In this document: in pieces, positions 6,076 through 14,004 of the stretch | How the letters are laid out: every line of letters starts with the position of its first letter | How positions within the stretch are numbered: position 1 is the first letter of the stretch | Assembly: GCA_913041075.1 (NCBI GenBank) | Contig: CAJWGZ010000015.1 | Location: 1-18,672 of the forward strand | Length of the DNA stretch: 18,672 nucleotides | Source: an uncultured Fidelibacterota bacterium | GTDB taxonomy: Bacteria > Fidelibacterota > Marinisomatia > Marinisomatales > TCS55 | Direction: 5' to 3' | Position numbers and translations under genes: made by a program | The notes under the pieces: generated by a model | What the model was told of the DNA's origin: nothing | Database searches by the model: none | What the model saw: the letters and a program-made list of their open reading frames with translations, nothing else

Positions 6076-7625
6076 AACTGTTGAAATATGGCCTGATAAT
6101 CGCGGCTGTATTTATGGTTCTTATTGTAATACGGCTCAACTACAATCTTCGAGATAGGCACCCTGATTTTAATATAGATTTGGTAATCGATCCGCTAGCT
6201 GAACCAGGTAGATTATCTGTAGGATTCGCAAAAATTCCGATCACGCCGCAAGTTACTGATACCTGGAATGATTTTAATAATAATGCAAAATATGAGCCTG
6301 AACAAGGTGAGACCTACAATGATGTAAACGGTAATAATAAGTTCGACCCAGTTTGGATTGCCGGGTTTCATAACCGTCGCCCTGCGCAGGGTGTTCATGA
6401 TGATCTTTGGGCCAGAGTTATGGTGTTAGATGATGGTGCTACACGTGTTGCTATTACGAGTATCGATGCGGTAGGCTTTATTTATGATGATGCGGTTGAT
6501 ATACGTAAATCAGCGCATGATAAATATAATTGTGACTATACAATTATATCGAGTACCCATGTTCATCAAGCACCAGACTTAATTGGTATATGGGGAGAGA
6601 GCTTCTTTAAAAGTGGTGTAAATACAGAATACATGCGCTACGTAAAGCGCCAAACCGTTGCAGCAATTGAAACAGCAGTAAAAAATTTGGTACCGGTAAA
6701 ACTAAGGATCGGACAGGATCTGGAAGGCGCCATTCCTTATGTTGTTGATTCGCGAGATCCGCAGGAAATGGATCCCGGAATCAGAATTATCCAGGCAATA
6801 GAAATTAGTTCCGGTAAAACGCTAGGATCTTTGGTAAGCTGGAGTAATCACCCCGAGACCCTTTGGAGTAAAAACTTATTAATATCCTCAGATTTCCCTC
6901 ATTATTTTCGGGAATCTGTAGAGAACGGTGTGCATAAAGGTGATCGCTTATTAGCACAAGGATTGGGTGGAATAACAGTATTTGTCAATGGTGCGGTGGG
7001 TGGTTTGATGACTACAAATCCCAGCCATCCAATCCCCGATCCATTTGATGGTGAAATGCATAAAGGGGCTACATTTGAAAAAGCGCAGGCTCAGGGTCAG
7101 CAACTTGGTTTATTGGCCTTGAAAGCAATCCGTTCTGCAGATGTTATAGAGATTGAACAGGTAGGAATTAAAATTCGTGCCAAAACAATTTCAATTCCTC
7201 TCGATAATTGGAATTTCTTACTCGGTTTTCTTCTTGGTGTTATTGATCATGGTACCACAGGTTGGTTAGATGTGAAAACGGAAGTAGCAGCATTGCGTAT
7301 TGGGCCCATATCGATCATCACAATACCTGGCGAAATTTATCCAGAAATTATCAATGGCGGCGTTGTTTCACCGCCGGGTCAAGATTATAATCTGGATCCA
7401 GTTGAAATACCGCCCTTACGCTCAATGATGCCCGGAAAATTCAAGTTCGTATTTGGTTTAGCAAATGACGAGATTGGATATATCATTCCTAAGAGCGAAT
7501 GGGATGAAATTCCACCATATTTATATAATCATCATAAATCACCATATGGGGAGGTAAATTCAATTGGCCCGGAAGCGGGGCCGATCATCCATGAATCACT
7601 CATCGAAATGTTAGAAGGTTTTTAA
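6072..7625 (+). CDS. Neutral-ceramidase-like hydrolase, membrane-anchored (copy 1)
   Basis: This 517-residue protein has one N-terminal anchor (about 5-21) followed by a neutral/alkaline non-lysosomal ceramidase N-terminal-type domain. Support comes from the opening strand SVGFAKIPITP (49-59), DDLWARVMVLD (110-120), the zinc-binding STHVHQAP with H163 and H165, and SWSNHPE with H260. A late segment reads NDEIGYIIPKSEW, matching the family's GYxxTxxEY region. Ceramidases of this fold cleave the N-acyl bond of ceramide. The segment aligning with the catalytic-serine loop (VNGAVGGLM, about 305-313) lacks a clear Ser, so activity on ceramide is doubtful. Residues 62-93 hold two calcium-loop-like Asp/Asn repeats (DFNNNAKYEPEQGE and DVNGNNKFDP). 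It overlaps the deacetylase by 4 bases. Function beyond the superfamily is inferred. Confidence 0.82.
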   Translation: MKLLKYGLIIAAVFMVLIVIRLNYNLRDRHPDFNIDLVIDPLAEPGRLSVGFAKIPITPQVTDTWNDFNNNAKYEPEQGETYNDVNGNNKFDPVWIAGFHNRRPAQGVHDDLWARVMVLDDGATRVAITSIDAVGFIYDDAVDIRKSAHDKYNCDYTIISSTHVHQAPDLIGIWGESFFKSGVNTEYMRYVKRQTVAAIETAVKNLVPVKLRIGQDLEGAIPYVVDSRDPQEMDPGIRIIQAIEISSGKTLGSLVSWSNHPETLWSKNLLISSDFPHYFRESVENGVHKGDRLLAQGLGGITVFVNGAVGGLMTTNPSHPIPDPFDGEMHKGATFEKAQAQGQQLGLLALKAIRSADVIEIEQVGIKIRAKTISIPLDNWNFLLGFLLGVIDHGTTGWLDVKTEVAALRIGPISIITIPGEIYPEIINGGVVSPPGQDYNLDPVEIPPLRSMMPGKFKFVFGLANDEIGYIIPKSEWDEIPPYLYNHHKSPYGEVNSIGPEAGPIIHESLIEMLEGF

Positions 7626-7635
7626 TAATCATATA

Positions 7636-8292
7636 GTGAAAAACTGGAGAAGAATAGGCGCAATAATCGGCAGCATTGGTTGTATAGAGTTCGTAATATT
7701 TTCAACTATTGCGATGTTTTTCTACGGTGGTGGTACATCCTGGGATAAGTCCGCTGAAGGATATACTTTTTGGCACAATGTACTGAGCGATTTGGGTCGC
7801 ACTATTTCATATTCTGGAGTACCTAATACAGTTTCAAGCCCCATGTTTAACGTTGCATTGAGCTTTTTTGGCATCTGTATAATTGTAATTTACCTTAGTA
7901 TGGGTAAGAATTTTTTACGGCCCTATTGGTTAATGCTTATTATTCTAATTGGTGGCATAATTTCTGGAACAGGAATTGTTATTATTGGATTCGCACCTGA
8001 TGATATATTATCCAATTATCACATGCTTGGTGTTTGGATGTGGGCATTGCCGTTATTTGCCGTCTTGCTTTTATTTATTATTAATGCTGTGATTAACCGT
8101 ATTTATGACATTTTATTATTCATTACCTCTATGTTGGCAATTGCATTATTTATTCACATTGGTCAGGGTGTTACTGGTATGTGGTCTCCAATAGTTGCAG
8201 CAACTCAGAAGATTGTAGTTTATTTAAATATAACCTGGTACTTGTGGATCTGTCGCAAAATATCTGCACAAGAAATAACGACTTTTAGTTGA
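7636..8292 (+). CDS. DUF998-like multi-pass membrane protein
   Basis: This is a 218-residue hydrophobic protein with about six membrane helices: roughly 8-30, 67-87, 93-117, 128-148, 153-172 and 185-203. The conserved-looking patch HNVLSDLGR at 47-55 is followed by NTVSSPMFN. A polar loop after the second helix pair contains FAPDD. These features resemble DUF998 (LSDLG near the end of the first loop), an uncharacterised integral membrane family, so no function can be assigned. The start is GTG at 7636, 10 bases after the ceramidase-like stop, with no good Shine-Dalgarno sequence; no ATG precedes the first helix in frame. It is the last gene of the plus-strand cluster and ends 21 bp before the stop of the convergent cluster. 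Confidence 0.7.
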   Translation: MKNWRRIGAIIGSIGCIEFVIFSTIAMFFYGGGTSWDKSAEGYTFWHNVLSDLGRTISYSGVPNTVSSPMFNVALSFFGICIIVIYLSMGKNFLRPYWLMLIILIGGIISGTGIVIIGFAPDDILSNYHMLGVWMWALPLFAVLLLFIINAVINRIYDILLFITSMLAIALFIHIGQGVTGMWSPIVAATQKIVVYLNITWYLWICRKISAQEITTFS

Positions 8293-8313
8293 TATAACCA
8301 GTCGATAAAGGGT

Positions 8314-10587
8314 TTATTTTACTATAGCTAGCGTACCCTTCTGAATTTGACCGTTACTGGCTGGGTCAAAGGATTCCACTACCCAGAAATAAATTCCGCT
8401 GTCTACTCTTCCTGAAAGCGATATAGTATCCTGTCGCCATGATTCTTCAGCGGAATTTTCATTGGTATGTTTTTTTTCATATACCAAATCACCACTTACG
8501 CTGTAAAGTCTAATTATGCATGCTTTTGGTAAATTGATAAAACGCAATTTATACGGATCGGCAACATCGGGGTACATGTGCAGGGGATCATTGAAATCCA
8601 TACGATAAGGGTTGGGAACGACTCGAATTGGTACGTTCATGCTATCAAAAGAAGCCGTAGAGACTTGGTATGGTGTAATTGCTATAGGGTTTTTTTGTTC
8701 AACTGATGTCATTCCGCTTTCAAGGGGCGGTATGGGTCCGACATCATTTCCATTTATATCGATCCAGTGATCATGACCAGAATCATATGTGTGGACACTA
8801 TAGTAATAATTATATCCTGAGAATGAAGTTGAATCGATATAAGAATAGGTGCCGTTTTCTTGATTATAATATTTTGGTGAGCCAACCGGAATATCTATCA
8901 GAAACTCCCAGGGGCCATAATGCCAATAATGAGATGGGGGCCATGATTTATAAACTCTGTATCCGCGTACATCTCGTGCTTCTTCATTTTCATAGTCAGG
9001 ATCCAGGGCATCTTCTACATCGTCATGCCATTTGATATTTATTTGCCCTAAACGGGTGTTGGCAAAAAATATTTTAACATCTGGTGGAGGATCGGGGACA
9101 TTATAATTATTTTCATAGGCAAATTTGGCTTGATCAAAATTTCTAAACATGGATTGTTCACCTAATATTCTTTCTGTTGTGGCATCTTCAGTAATTGACC
9201 AGGTTAGCTCATCTTCTCCCAGCCAATCGGCACCAGAACCACCTACAAAGGCGATCACCAATTTTGTTTTTTGTCCTGGCTCTAAACGGTAAGGTCCAAA
9301 TACAAGTGCATGGGTTCCTAAACCAGGTTCCTGTGGTGTTTTTGTAATGTCCTGATCATTATTGCCAATGACCATGGTAAACATTTCTTCATCTGTATGC
9401 ATCCCACTGTTAGGATCTTCATAATCAAACTGGTTATTCTCACCACCATGCCACCATTTGGCATAAACTGGTTGAATTGGACTAGATGGATGAACAAAAT
9501 CAGTATTATCAGGGAGATAATCCAGGATCCCCATCCCGATGTACTGATAGGCCAATAGTTGATTCTCTAGTTGTCCCTGCATTTCATCAGCATCTGCGCT
9601 GGCCGCTTCTAATTTATAGGGCTGACCTGTGTCATCCCAGTTCGTGCCGACCCAATCATCATCACGCTGGTAAAACATGATATAGTTTTTATAGAGGTCA
9701 GTATTCTCCGAGTCATCTGCTGTAAAGGTATCCGCTTTGGTGTAGAAAAATAAATCATCCTGTGTTTGCTGACGGTTATGACGCCAATCACTCCAGTTCA
9801 TACCGAATTTATCTGCCCAACCGTGGGCCATGGCGTTTAAGCTGAATGAATTCATTAATGTCAGATAGGCAGGATCCAATGTTTTTGTGCCGATGTTTTC
9901 AAAAACCAACTCCTGTATTATAAAATCATCAAAATTCGGATAACCCCAGGCATAGGCTTTTCTGGTTACTCTGATTCCAGTTTTTGTATTCCATTGACTG
10001 ATAATTATTTCTTCCGGTGAATTATTATGTGCTGTGTAATGATGATAACGATAATTATGAATTTCAATGGGCTCATTTCCAGTAATAGAATTGTGATAAG
10101 TAGAAAAATTACTGCGCTCAAGATTATGATAGGTGGTGTCACCCAATACCGCTTCAGGTGAATTGTTAATATTATACGGAGCTGGCTGTACATCATAAGT
10201 CACGTTTCTTGGCCCGGAATACGATACTAATGTGTCTCCCTGGTCATCAACTGCAAGAATCCAAACACCCTGCCCTTTAGAGCTTTGTGGTATTGTAACT
10301 CGAGGTATTTCAATAACATTTGGTTCTCCGGCCAGGTATGCACTTACATCTATGAAGTATTCAATAAAATCAAGACCGACTCGGGACATATTACCTGGAT
10401 AGGTCAGGCTTTCTTGAGAATGACTATCAGATTTGGATCGATTGCCACCACCATCAAGGCCATTATTTCGATAACTGGACCACATTTTACCTCTTGTAAG
10501 ATTTCGTGGCCGGTACCCTTCAGTCATATCCAGCTGAGCAAATAACGTATTAATTAAAATAAATAAGGACAAAAAAATATATTTCAT
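8314..10587 (-). CDS. Large exported protein A with Fn3-like and T9SS-type sorting domains
   Basis: This 757-residue protein has a signal peptide (KYIFLSLFILINTLFAQ, cleavage near 18). The large unrecognised N-terminal region is rich in aromatic and acidic residues (for example FYQRDDDWVGTNWDDTGQP at 305-323). From about 500 to 605 a fibronectin-III-like module is visible (PPPDVK, INIKW, RGYRVYKSW, YYYSVHTYD). The C-terminus from VVPNPYR (656-662) through IIRLYSVSGDLVYE and SGIYFWVVES to GTLAIVK is a type A sorting/FlgD-like module, marking transport to or through the outer membrane by T9SS or a similar route. It is clearly homologous along its full length to protein B at 14005-16341. It starts 2 bases after the stop of the ceramidase-like gene and closes the minus-strand cluster. 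Its molecular role is unknown; surface substrate binding is a guess from context. Confidence 0.82.
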   Translation of the reverse strand: MKYIFLSLFILINTLFAQLDMTEGYRPRNLTRGKMWSSYRNNGLDGGGNRSKSDSHSQESLTYPGNMSRVGLDFIEYFIDVSAYLAGEPNVIEIPRVTIPQSSKGQGVWILAVDDQGDTLVSYSGPRNVTYDVQPAPYNINNSPEAVLGDTTYHNLERSNFSTYHNSITGNEPIEIHNYRYHHYTAHNNSPEEIIISQWNTKTGIRVTRKAYAWGYPNFDDFIIQELVFENIGTKTLDPAYLTLMNSFSLNAMAHGWADKFGMNWSDWRHNRQQTQDDLFFYTKADTFTADDSENTDLYKNYIMFYQRDDDWVGTNWDDTGQPYKLEAASADADEMQGQLENQLLAYQYIGMGILDYLPDNTDFVHPSSPIQPVYAKWWHGGENNQFDYEDPNSGMHTDEEMFTMVIGNNDQDITKTPQEPGLGTHALVFGPYRLEPGQKTKLVIAFVGGSGADWLGEDELTWSITEDATTERILGEQSMFRNFDQAKFAYENNYNVPDPPPDVKIFFANTRLGQINIKWHDDVEDALDPDYENEEARDVRGYRVYKSWPPSHYWHYGPWEFLIDIPVGSPKYYNQENGTYSYIDSTSFSGYNYYYSVHTYDSGHDHWIDINGNDVGPIPPLESGMTSVEQKNPIAITPYQVSTASFDSMNVPIRVVPNPYRMDFNDPLHMYPDVADPYKLRFINLPKACIIRLYSVSGDLVYEKKHTNENSAEESWRQDTISLSGRVDSGIYFWVVESFDPASNGQIQKGTLAIVK

Positions 10588-10589
10588 TG

Positions 10590-11939
10590 CTAGGTTATCA
10601 CTTCAAGTAATCCCTGGATCAAACCGACAAAATAGGCTCCATTGTAGGGTCCATACCAATTCATAACGAATGTTTCATATTCTTTCAAATTATACCATTC
10701 ATCTTTAGTGATATATCCAATATAACCGCCGTTAAAACTGGTAACCAATACATCAAGATCAAGAGCGGTAGCTTTTTCATCAATCGCAGCTGTTAATTCG
10801 CCTGAAAAATCACATGGTGTTCCTACAAATGTGACATTTCCAATTCGTAACAGGGATATATAGGCTGGAGAGGCATCCATTATCTTTTCAAATATCCATG
10901 GTCTCACACGCCAATTAGTAGCCACCCGAATATGTGGTTTACGTAAAGGTATGTCAAATTGAATAGTACTAGTCTGTTGAACTTCATCCATTGCAATGCC
11001 ACTTACATTTGCACTTATGATTGCTGTTAAATTGGATGCTAAAAGAGAGATTCTATCGTAACTATTTTCACCCTTTGCGACTGGAGAGTGGCTGCCTACG
11101 GCACCAGCACAAAAAGCCGCAAAATCAACATTTGTTAGATTTTCTAACGAGTCAACTAATGCTCCAGGGTAATCTCGGGAATAATTCATTTGACGGTGTG
11201 ATAGTACTGTTGCATGAGCTGCAAATGTGGTAATTAAAGCAACTGCGCCACTTTCTTGTTGAATTTTTACGACCCGCAGCCATGGATCCCGAGAACCCTT
11301 TTCACCAACCAGGCGATTGCGGGTAAATGGGCTAGCATCATAGCGGGCATACCCAATTTTAGCGCTCACCAATTCAGTTTCTGCTTTTTTTATCGTTGTT
11401 ATAATTGCATTGGCTAGGTCGCTTACAATTTCATTTTGATATTCACCGGCGAATTGGGTGCCAATCCAGCTATCGGCCCAACCGCCAACTGAACAATGGG
11501 TGTGGGTGGCGCTCAAGAATATTTGATCCAGACTGTAACCAATTTCCGGTAGCAGTATTCGCAGAGTTTCTGTAACTGCAGGCGGTATGATTAATGCGTC
11601 TAAAGTGATGATTGCTGATTTGTTGAAACCATTATCAAAAACAAACCCTCTTGCCCAAACAGAATCGTGAACGGTTGATACAATGGCACCTTTCCTCGCG
11701 CCATAGCCTGCCAAGGGAAGGGGATATTGTGGTGTTATATTTGTCTTGGCCCAACCCGCTTTAAAATATTTACTATTTTGTGATGTGTAGCTTGAATTCA
11801 AGCTATCTAGTTTTTGCTGAGCAAGTTGGTAATATCGACTTTCATTTAGCGGTGTTTTATCTACCGGAGTGATAGTTGCAATCAAGCAAAAAATAATTCC
11901 TAGACCAAAAGCCATAATAAGCCAGCGTAAGAATTTCAT
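10590..11939 (-). CDS. Neutral-ceramidase-like hydrolase (copy 2)
   Basis: This 449-residue protein has an N-terminal anchor or signal (LRWLIMAFGLGIIFCLIAT) and a ceramidase N-terminal-type domain. The markers are KAGWAKTNITP at 60-70, DSVWARGFVFDNG at 92-104, SATHTHC with H146 and H148, and FAAHATVLSHRQ with H242 and H248. SRDYPGAL follows, and FNGGYIGYITKDEWY lies near the end, before a YGPYNGAYF motif. Unlike copy 1, it has serines in the loop after the zinc region (GAVGSHSP, S283 and S285), where the nucleophile of true ceramidases lies, and it lacks the Asp/Asn-rich insert. It is shorter than classical secreted ceramidases (about 650-750 aa) and lacks an obvious C-terminal Ig-like domain. 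The family includes enzymes with other or unknown substrates. It lies 34 bp after GDPD and 2 bp before protein A. Confidence 0.83.
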   Translation of the reverse strand: MKFLRWLIMAFGLGIIFCLIATITPVDKTPLNESRYYQLAQQKLDSLNSSYTSQNSKYFKAGWAKTNITPQYPLPLAGYGARKGAIVSTVHDSVWARGFVFDNGFNKSAIITLDALIIPPAVTETLRILLPEIGYSLDQIFLSATHTHCSVGGWADSWIGTQFAGEYQNEIVSDLANAIITTIKKAETELVSAKIGYARYDASPFTRNRLVGEKGSRDPWLRVVKIQQESGAVALITTFAAHATVLSHRQMNYSRDYPGALVDSLENLTNVDFAAFCAGAVGSHSPVAKGENSYDRISLLASNLTAIISANVSGIAMDEVQQTSTIQFDIPLRKPHIRVATNWRVRPWIFEKIMDASPAYISLLRIGNVTFVGTPCDFSGELTAAIDEKATALDLDVLVTSFNGGYIGYITKDEWYNLKEYETFVMNWYGPYNGAYFVGLIQGLLEVIT

Positions 11940-11973
11940 TAATTGCTAATTTGATTGATAAAAATCATATATC

Positions 11974-12993
11974 TTACCTTCTTTTTATACCCATCTTTTT
12001 CATGACCATTAACAAACTATCCGGATAATCAGTAATGATTCCATCAACACCTAGTAGAATTACTTTTTCCATTGTCTTGGTACGATTAATCGTCCAGGGG
12101 ATAACAGGAAAACCGTTGTTTTTTAATTCGTCCACAGTATTACCTAGAAAAAGAGAATCTTTTGGCATGATCAATCTCCAGAATGGGGAAAAAATATCAA
12201 TGTAATTTTCCGCTTCTTGCAACATGGTGAGCGCAGTACCACCACTATTTTCAAAATGAATTCCGTTGAGCCATGGCGACGGAACAGAATCATTTATAGA
12301 CTTAAAGGTAGATTGCCCTAAAAGTGCAGCCGTTTTTATATAAGGTGCTTGAATTTTTACAGATTCAAGAACCCGCCAATCAAAAGATTGTATATTTACT
12401 TTATTAGCAGCATTGTTATGCTCTATCACCTGCACTACAGCTTTAACAAATACATCAATAGGTGCAGTTACTTTGAATTCCGGGCTGATCTTTATCTCGA
12501 TGTTCAACCAAATGTTTTTTTCTGGGTATTCAGCTAACAAATCGAATACCTCTTGCAGTGTTGGAATTTTTTCACCCGGAATATTTTTTCTGGGAGGCTG
12601 AGGGAAGCGCAACACATCTGGATTTAGGGAACCGCAATCAAATGTTTTTATTTCTTTTAAAGTAAGATTAGAAATTAAGGGGCCATAACCAAGCGTATCT
12701 GTTTCAATAGAATCTCCATTAGCGTCCAGACATAAATTTTGGTTTAAATAAGGATCGTGGCTAACAACAGGTACCAAGCCTTTCGTAAGCCCCAGATCAA
12801 GTTCAAGCGTTGTTACGCCCATTTCAATTGTTTTGCGAAACCCAATTAATGTATTCTCAGGGAAAAGACCCCTGGCGCCGCGATGTCCCTGGATGTCAAG
12901 GGTTGGTTGGTAAAATAACCAGCACGATGACAAGGTGCTGACCAGCAAAACAAATAAGATTTTCCTTACTAACTTATGGAAGTGTCTTAGCAT
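11974..12993 (-). CDS. Glycerophosphodiester phosphodiesterase, lipoprotein
   Basis: This 339-residue GDPD hydrolyses glycerophosphodiesters to glycerol-3-phosphate and an alcohol, or acts on related phosphodiesters. The catalytic set is complete: GHRG with H37/R38, PENT with E46/N47, LELDL with E64/D66, and SHDP with H79/D80. IEIK (E166, K168), IQSFDW, PWTINR and DGIITDYPD cover the rest of the TIM barrel. The signal peptide ends in LSSC (Cys24), a plausible lipobox, so the enzyme is probably anchored at the inner or outer membrane outside the cytoplasm. DANGDS and nearby loops form a moderate insertion after the third motif, as in periplasmic GlpQ-like forms. It follows the PorV-like gene by 68 bp, which includes a short dyad, and precedes ceramidase-like copy 2. 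This suggests use of phospholipid-derived or similar phosphodiesters. Confidence 0.93.
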   Translation of the reverse strand: MLRHFHKLVRKILFVLLVSTLSSCWLFYQPTLDIQGHRGARGLFPENTLIGFRKTIEMGVTTLELDLGLTKGLVPVVSHDPYLNQNLCLDANGDSIETDTLGYGPLISNLTLKEIKTFDCGSLNPDVLRFPQPPRKNIPGEKIPTLQEVFDLLAEYPEKNIWLNIEIKISPEFKVTAPIDVFVKAVVQVIEHNNAANKVNIQSFDWRVLESVKIQAPYIKTAALLGQSTFKSINDSVPSPWLNGIHFENSGGTALTMLQEAENYIDIFSPFWRLIMPKDSLFLGNTVDELKNNGFPVIPWTINRTKTMEKVILLGVDGIITDYPDSLLMVMKKMGIKRR

Positions 12994-13061
12994 CGGTTAA
13001 AATCTGAACTACCCCTGACTGGATCCATCAGGAATAAATAATGATATTGAACATGGTTGTA

Positions 13062-14000
13062 CTAGAATGATCCGCCGATTGAAAAACGCAAGGGTGGATC
13101 AAAGTATTCGACAAAATTTGAGTAAGCTACATCAATAATAATTTCTCGGCTACCTACCCCAAGTTTTAACCCGGCACCAACTGTCCAGTCCTCTGTATCG
13201 TAGAAGAATTTATATCCGCCTCTTACAGCCACCAGATCAGCGATCCAGATCTCGGTTCCCACATGGTATCGGTCACGGTAATCAGTAGCGAACGCGCTCT
13301 CAGCTGATACCAACCATTGGAAAGCACTACCTTGTTCTCCAATAAGGCTCATGGCAGTATTGATATTAAAGTAAAGAGGGAGTTTAAATTTATCAGATAA
13401 AAACTTGGCTTCTGGTCCGAAATTTTTCATGATCATAGCCAGTGTTAAATCCCGGAAACCAGTTCGGTAATATGTGGAAAAATCAGCGGTAATAGCTTTT
13501 GCTTTATCGATGTCAATTGTTTCTTCAACATATTGGGCCTTGAATCCAAAAGATAAATTATCGGTTAATTTAAGTGCGTAAGCTAGAGCGAGGGCAATAT
13601 CGCCAGCTTGGATCATGCGGCCAGTTCCTTCCGGTTCCAACACAGTTGTTTCTTCAAAATCTTCCGTATCAAATTTTATGAAACTAAGGCCTAGATTGCC
13701 ACTTCGCCCAAATGGTATGGCAACTACTCCAGAAATGATACTCGAGTTGACAATCCAATCGGTGTGGTTAAAACTGAAATCAAAGCTTTCAATGTTAGTC
13801 AACCCGGCAGGATTATAAAAAATCGTAGTAACATCATTAGCTACTGCGGTGAACGCATCGCCCATGCCTGCCGCACGAGCTGATGGACTAATCTTCAGGA
13901 ATCCAAAACCAGATTTTCCCACACGTTTGAATTCATTTTGTCCAAACAATGAGACTGTAGTGAATAGCAGGGCGATAATTAATCTGGTTATTCTGGTCAT
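13062..14000 (-). CDS. PorV/PorQ-family outer-membrane beta-barrel protein
   Basis: This 312-residue protein has a signal peptide (RLIIALLFTTVSLFGQ). The family hallmark follows: KISPSARAAGMGDAFTAVAN (36-55), then a TTIFYNPAGL motif at 58-67. The rest is alternating polar/hydrophobic beta-hairpins ending in a Phe (RFSIGGSF), typical of outer-membrane barrels. PorV of T9SS shuttles cargo bearing a C-terminal sorting domain to the cell-surface attachment complex, and PorQ-like relatives are common in FCB genomes. Here it sits 4 bases after protein B, which carries a sorting-type C-terminus, so a dedicated helper role for B and A is attractive but inferred. It could instead be a FadL-like transport barrel. 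It lacks nearby core T9SS genes. Confidence 0.85.
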   Translation of the reverse strand: MTRITRLIIALLFTTVSLFGQNEFKRVGKSGFGFLKISPSARAAGMGDAFTAVANDVTTIFYNPAGLTNIESFDFSFNHTDWIVNSSIISGVVAIPFGRSGNLGLSFIKFDTEDFEETTVLEPEGTGRMIQAGDIALALAYALKLTDNLSFGFKAQYVEETIDIDKAKAITADFSTYYRTGFRDLTLAMIMKNFGPEAKFLSDKFKLPLYFNINTAMSLIGEQGSAFQWLVSAESAFATDYRDRYHVGTEIWIADLVAVRGGYKFFYDTEDWTVGAGLKLGVGSREIIIDVAYSNFVEYFDPPLRFSIGGSF

Positions 14001-14004
14001 GTTT

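Noticed and set aside
6255..6350. A cellulosomal dockerin module in ceramidase-like copy 1.
   Set aside because: The Asp/Asn loops are internal near the N-terminus, lack the paired helix pattern of a dockerin, and no cohesin is present. They are better read as calcium-loop-like repeats within the enzyme.
8308..8340. AAGGGT (8308-8313) and ACCCTT (8335-8340) as a terminator between the convergent clusters.
   Set aside because: The 21-base loop is long, the stem is only 6 bp, and the right arm lies in the coding end of protein A, where it is constrained by the sorting-tail codons. No T-tract fits either direction.
11951..11968. Small TGAT/ATCA hairpin between GDPD and ceramidase-like copy 2.
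   Set aside because: The 4-bp A+T-rich stem is expected by chance in this composition.
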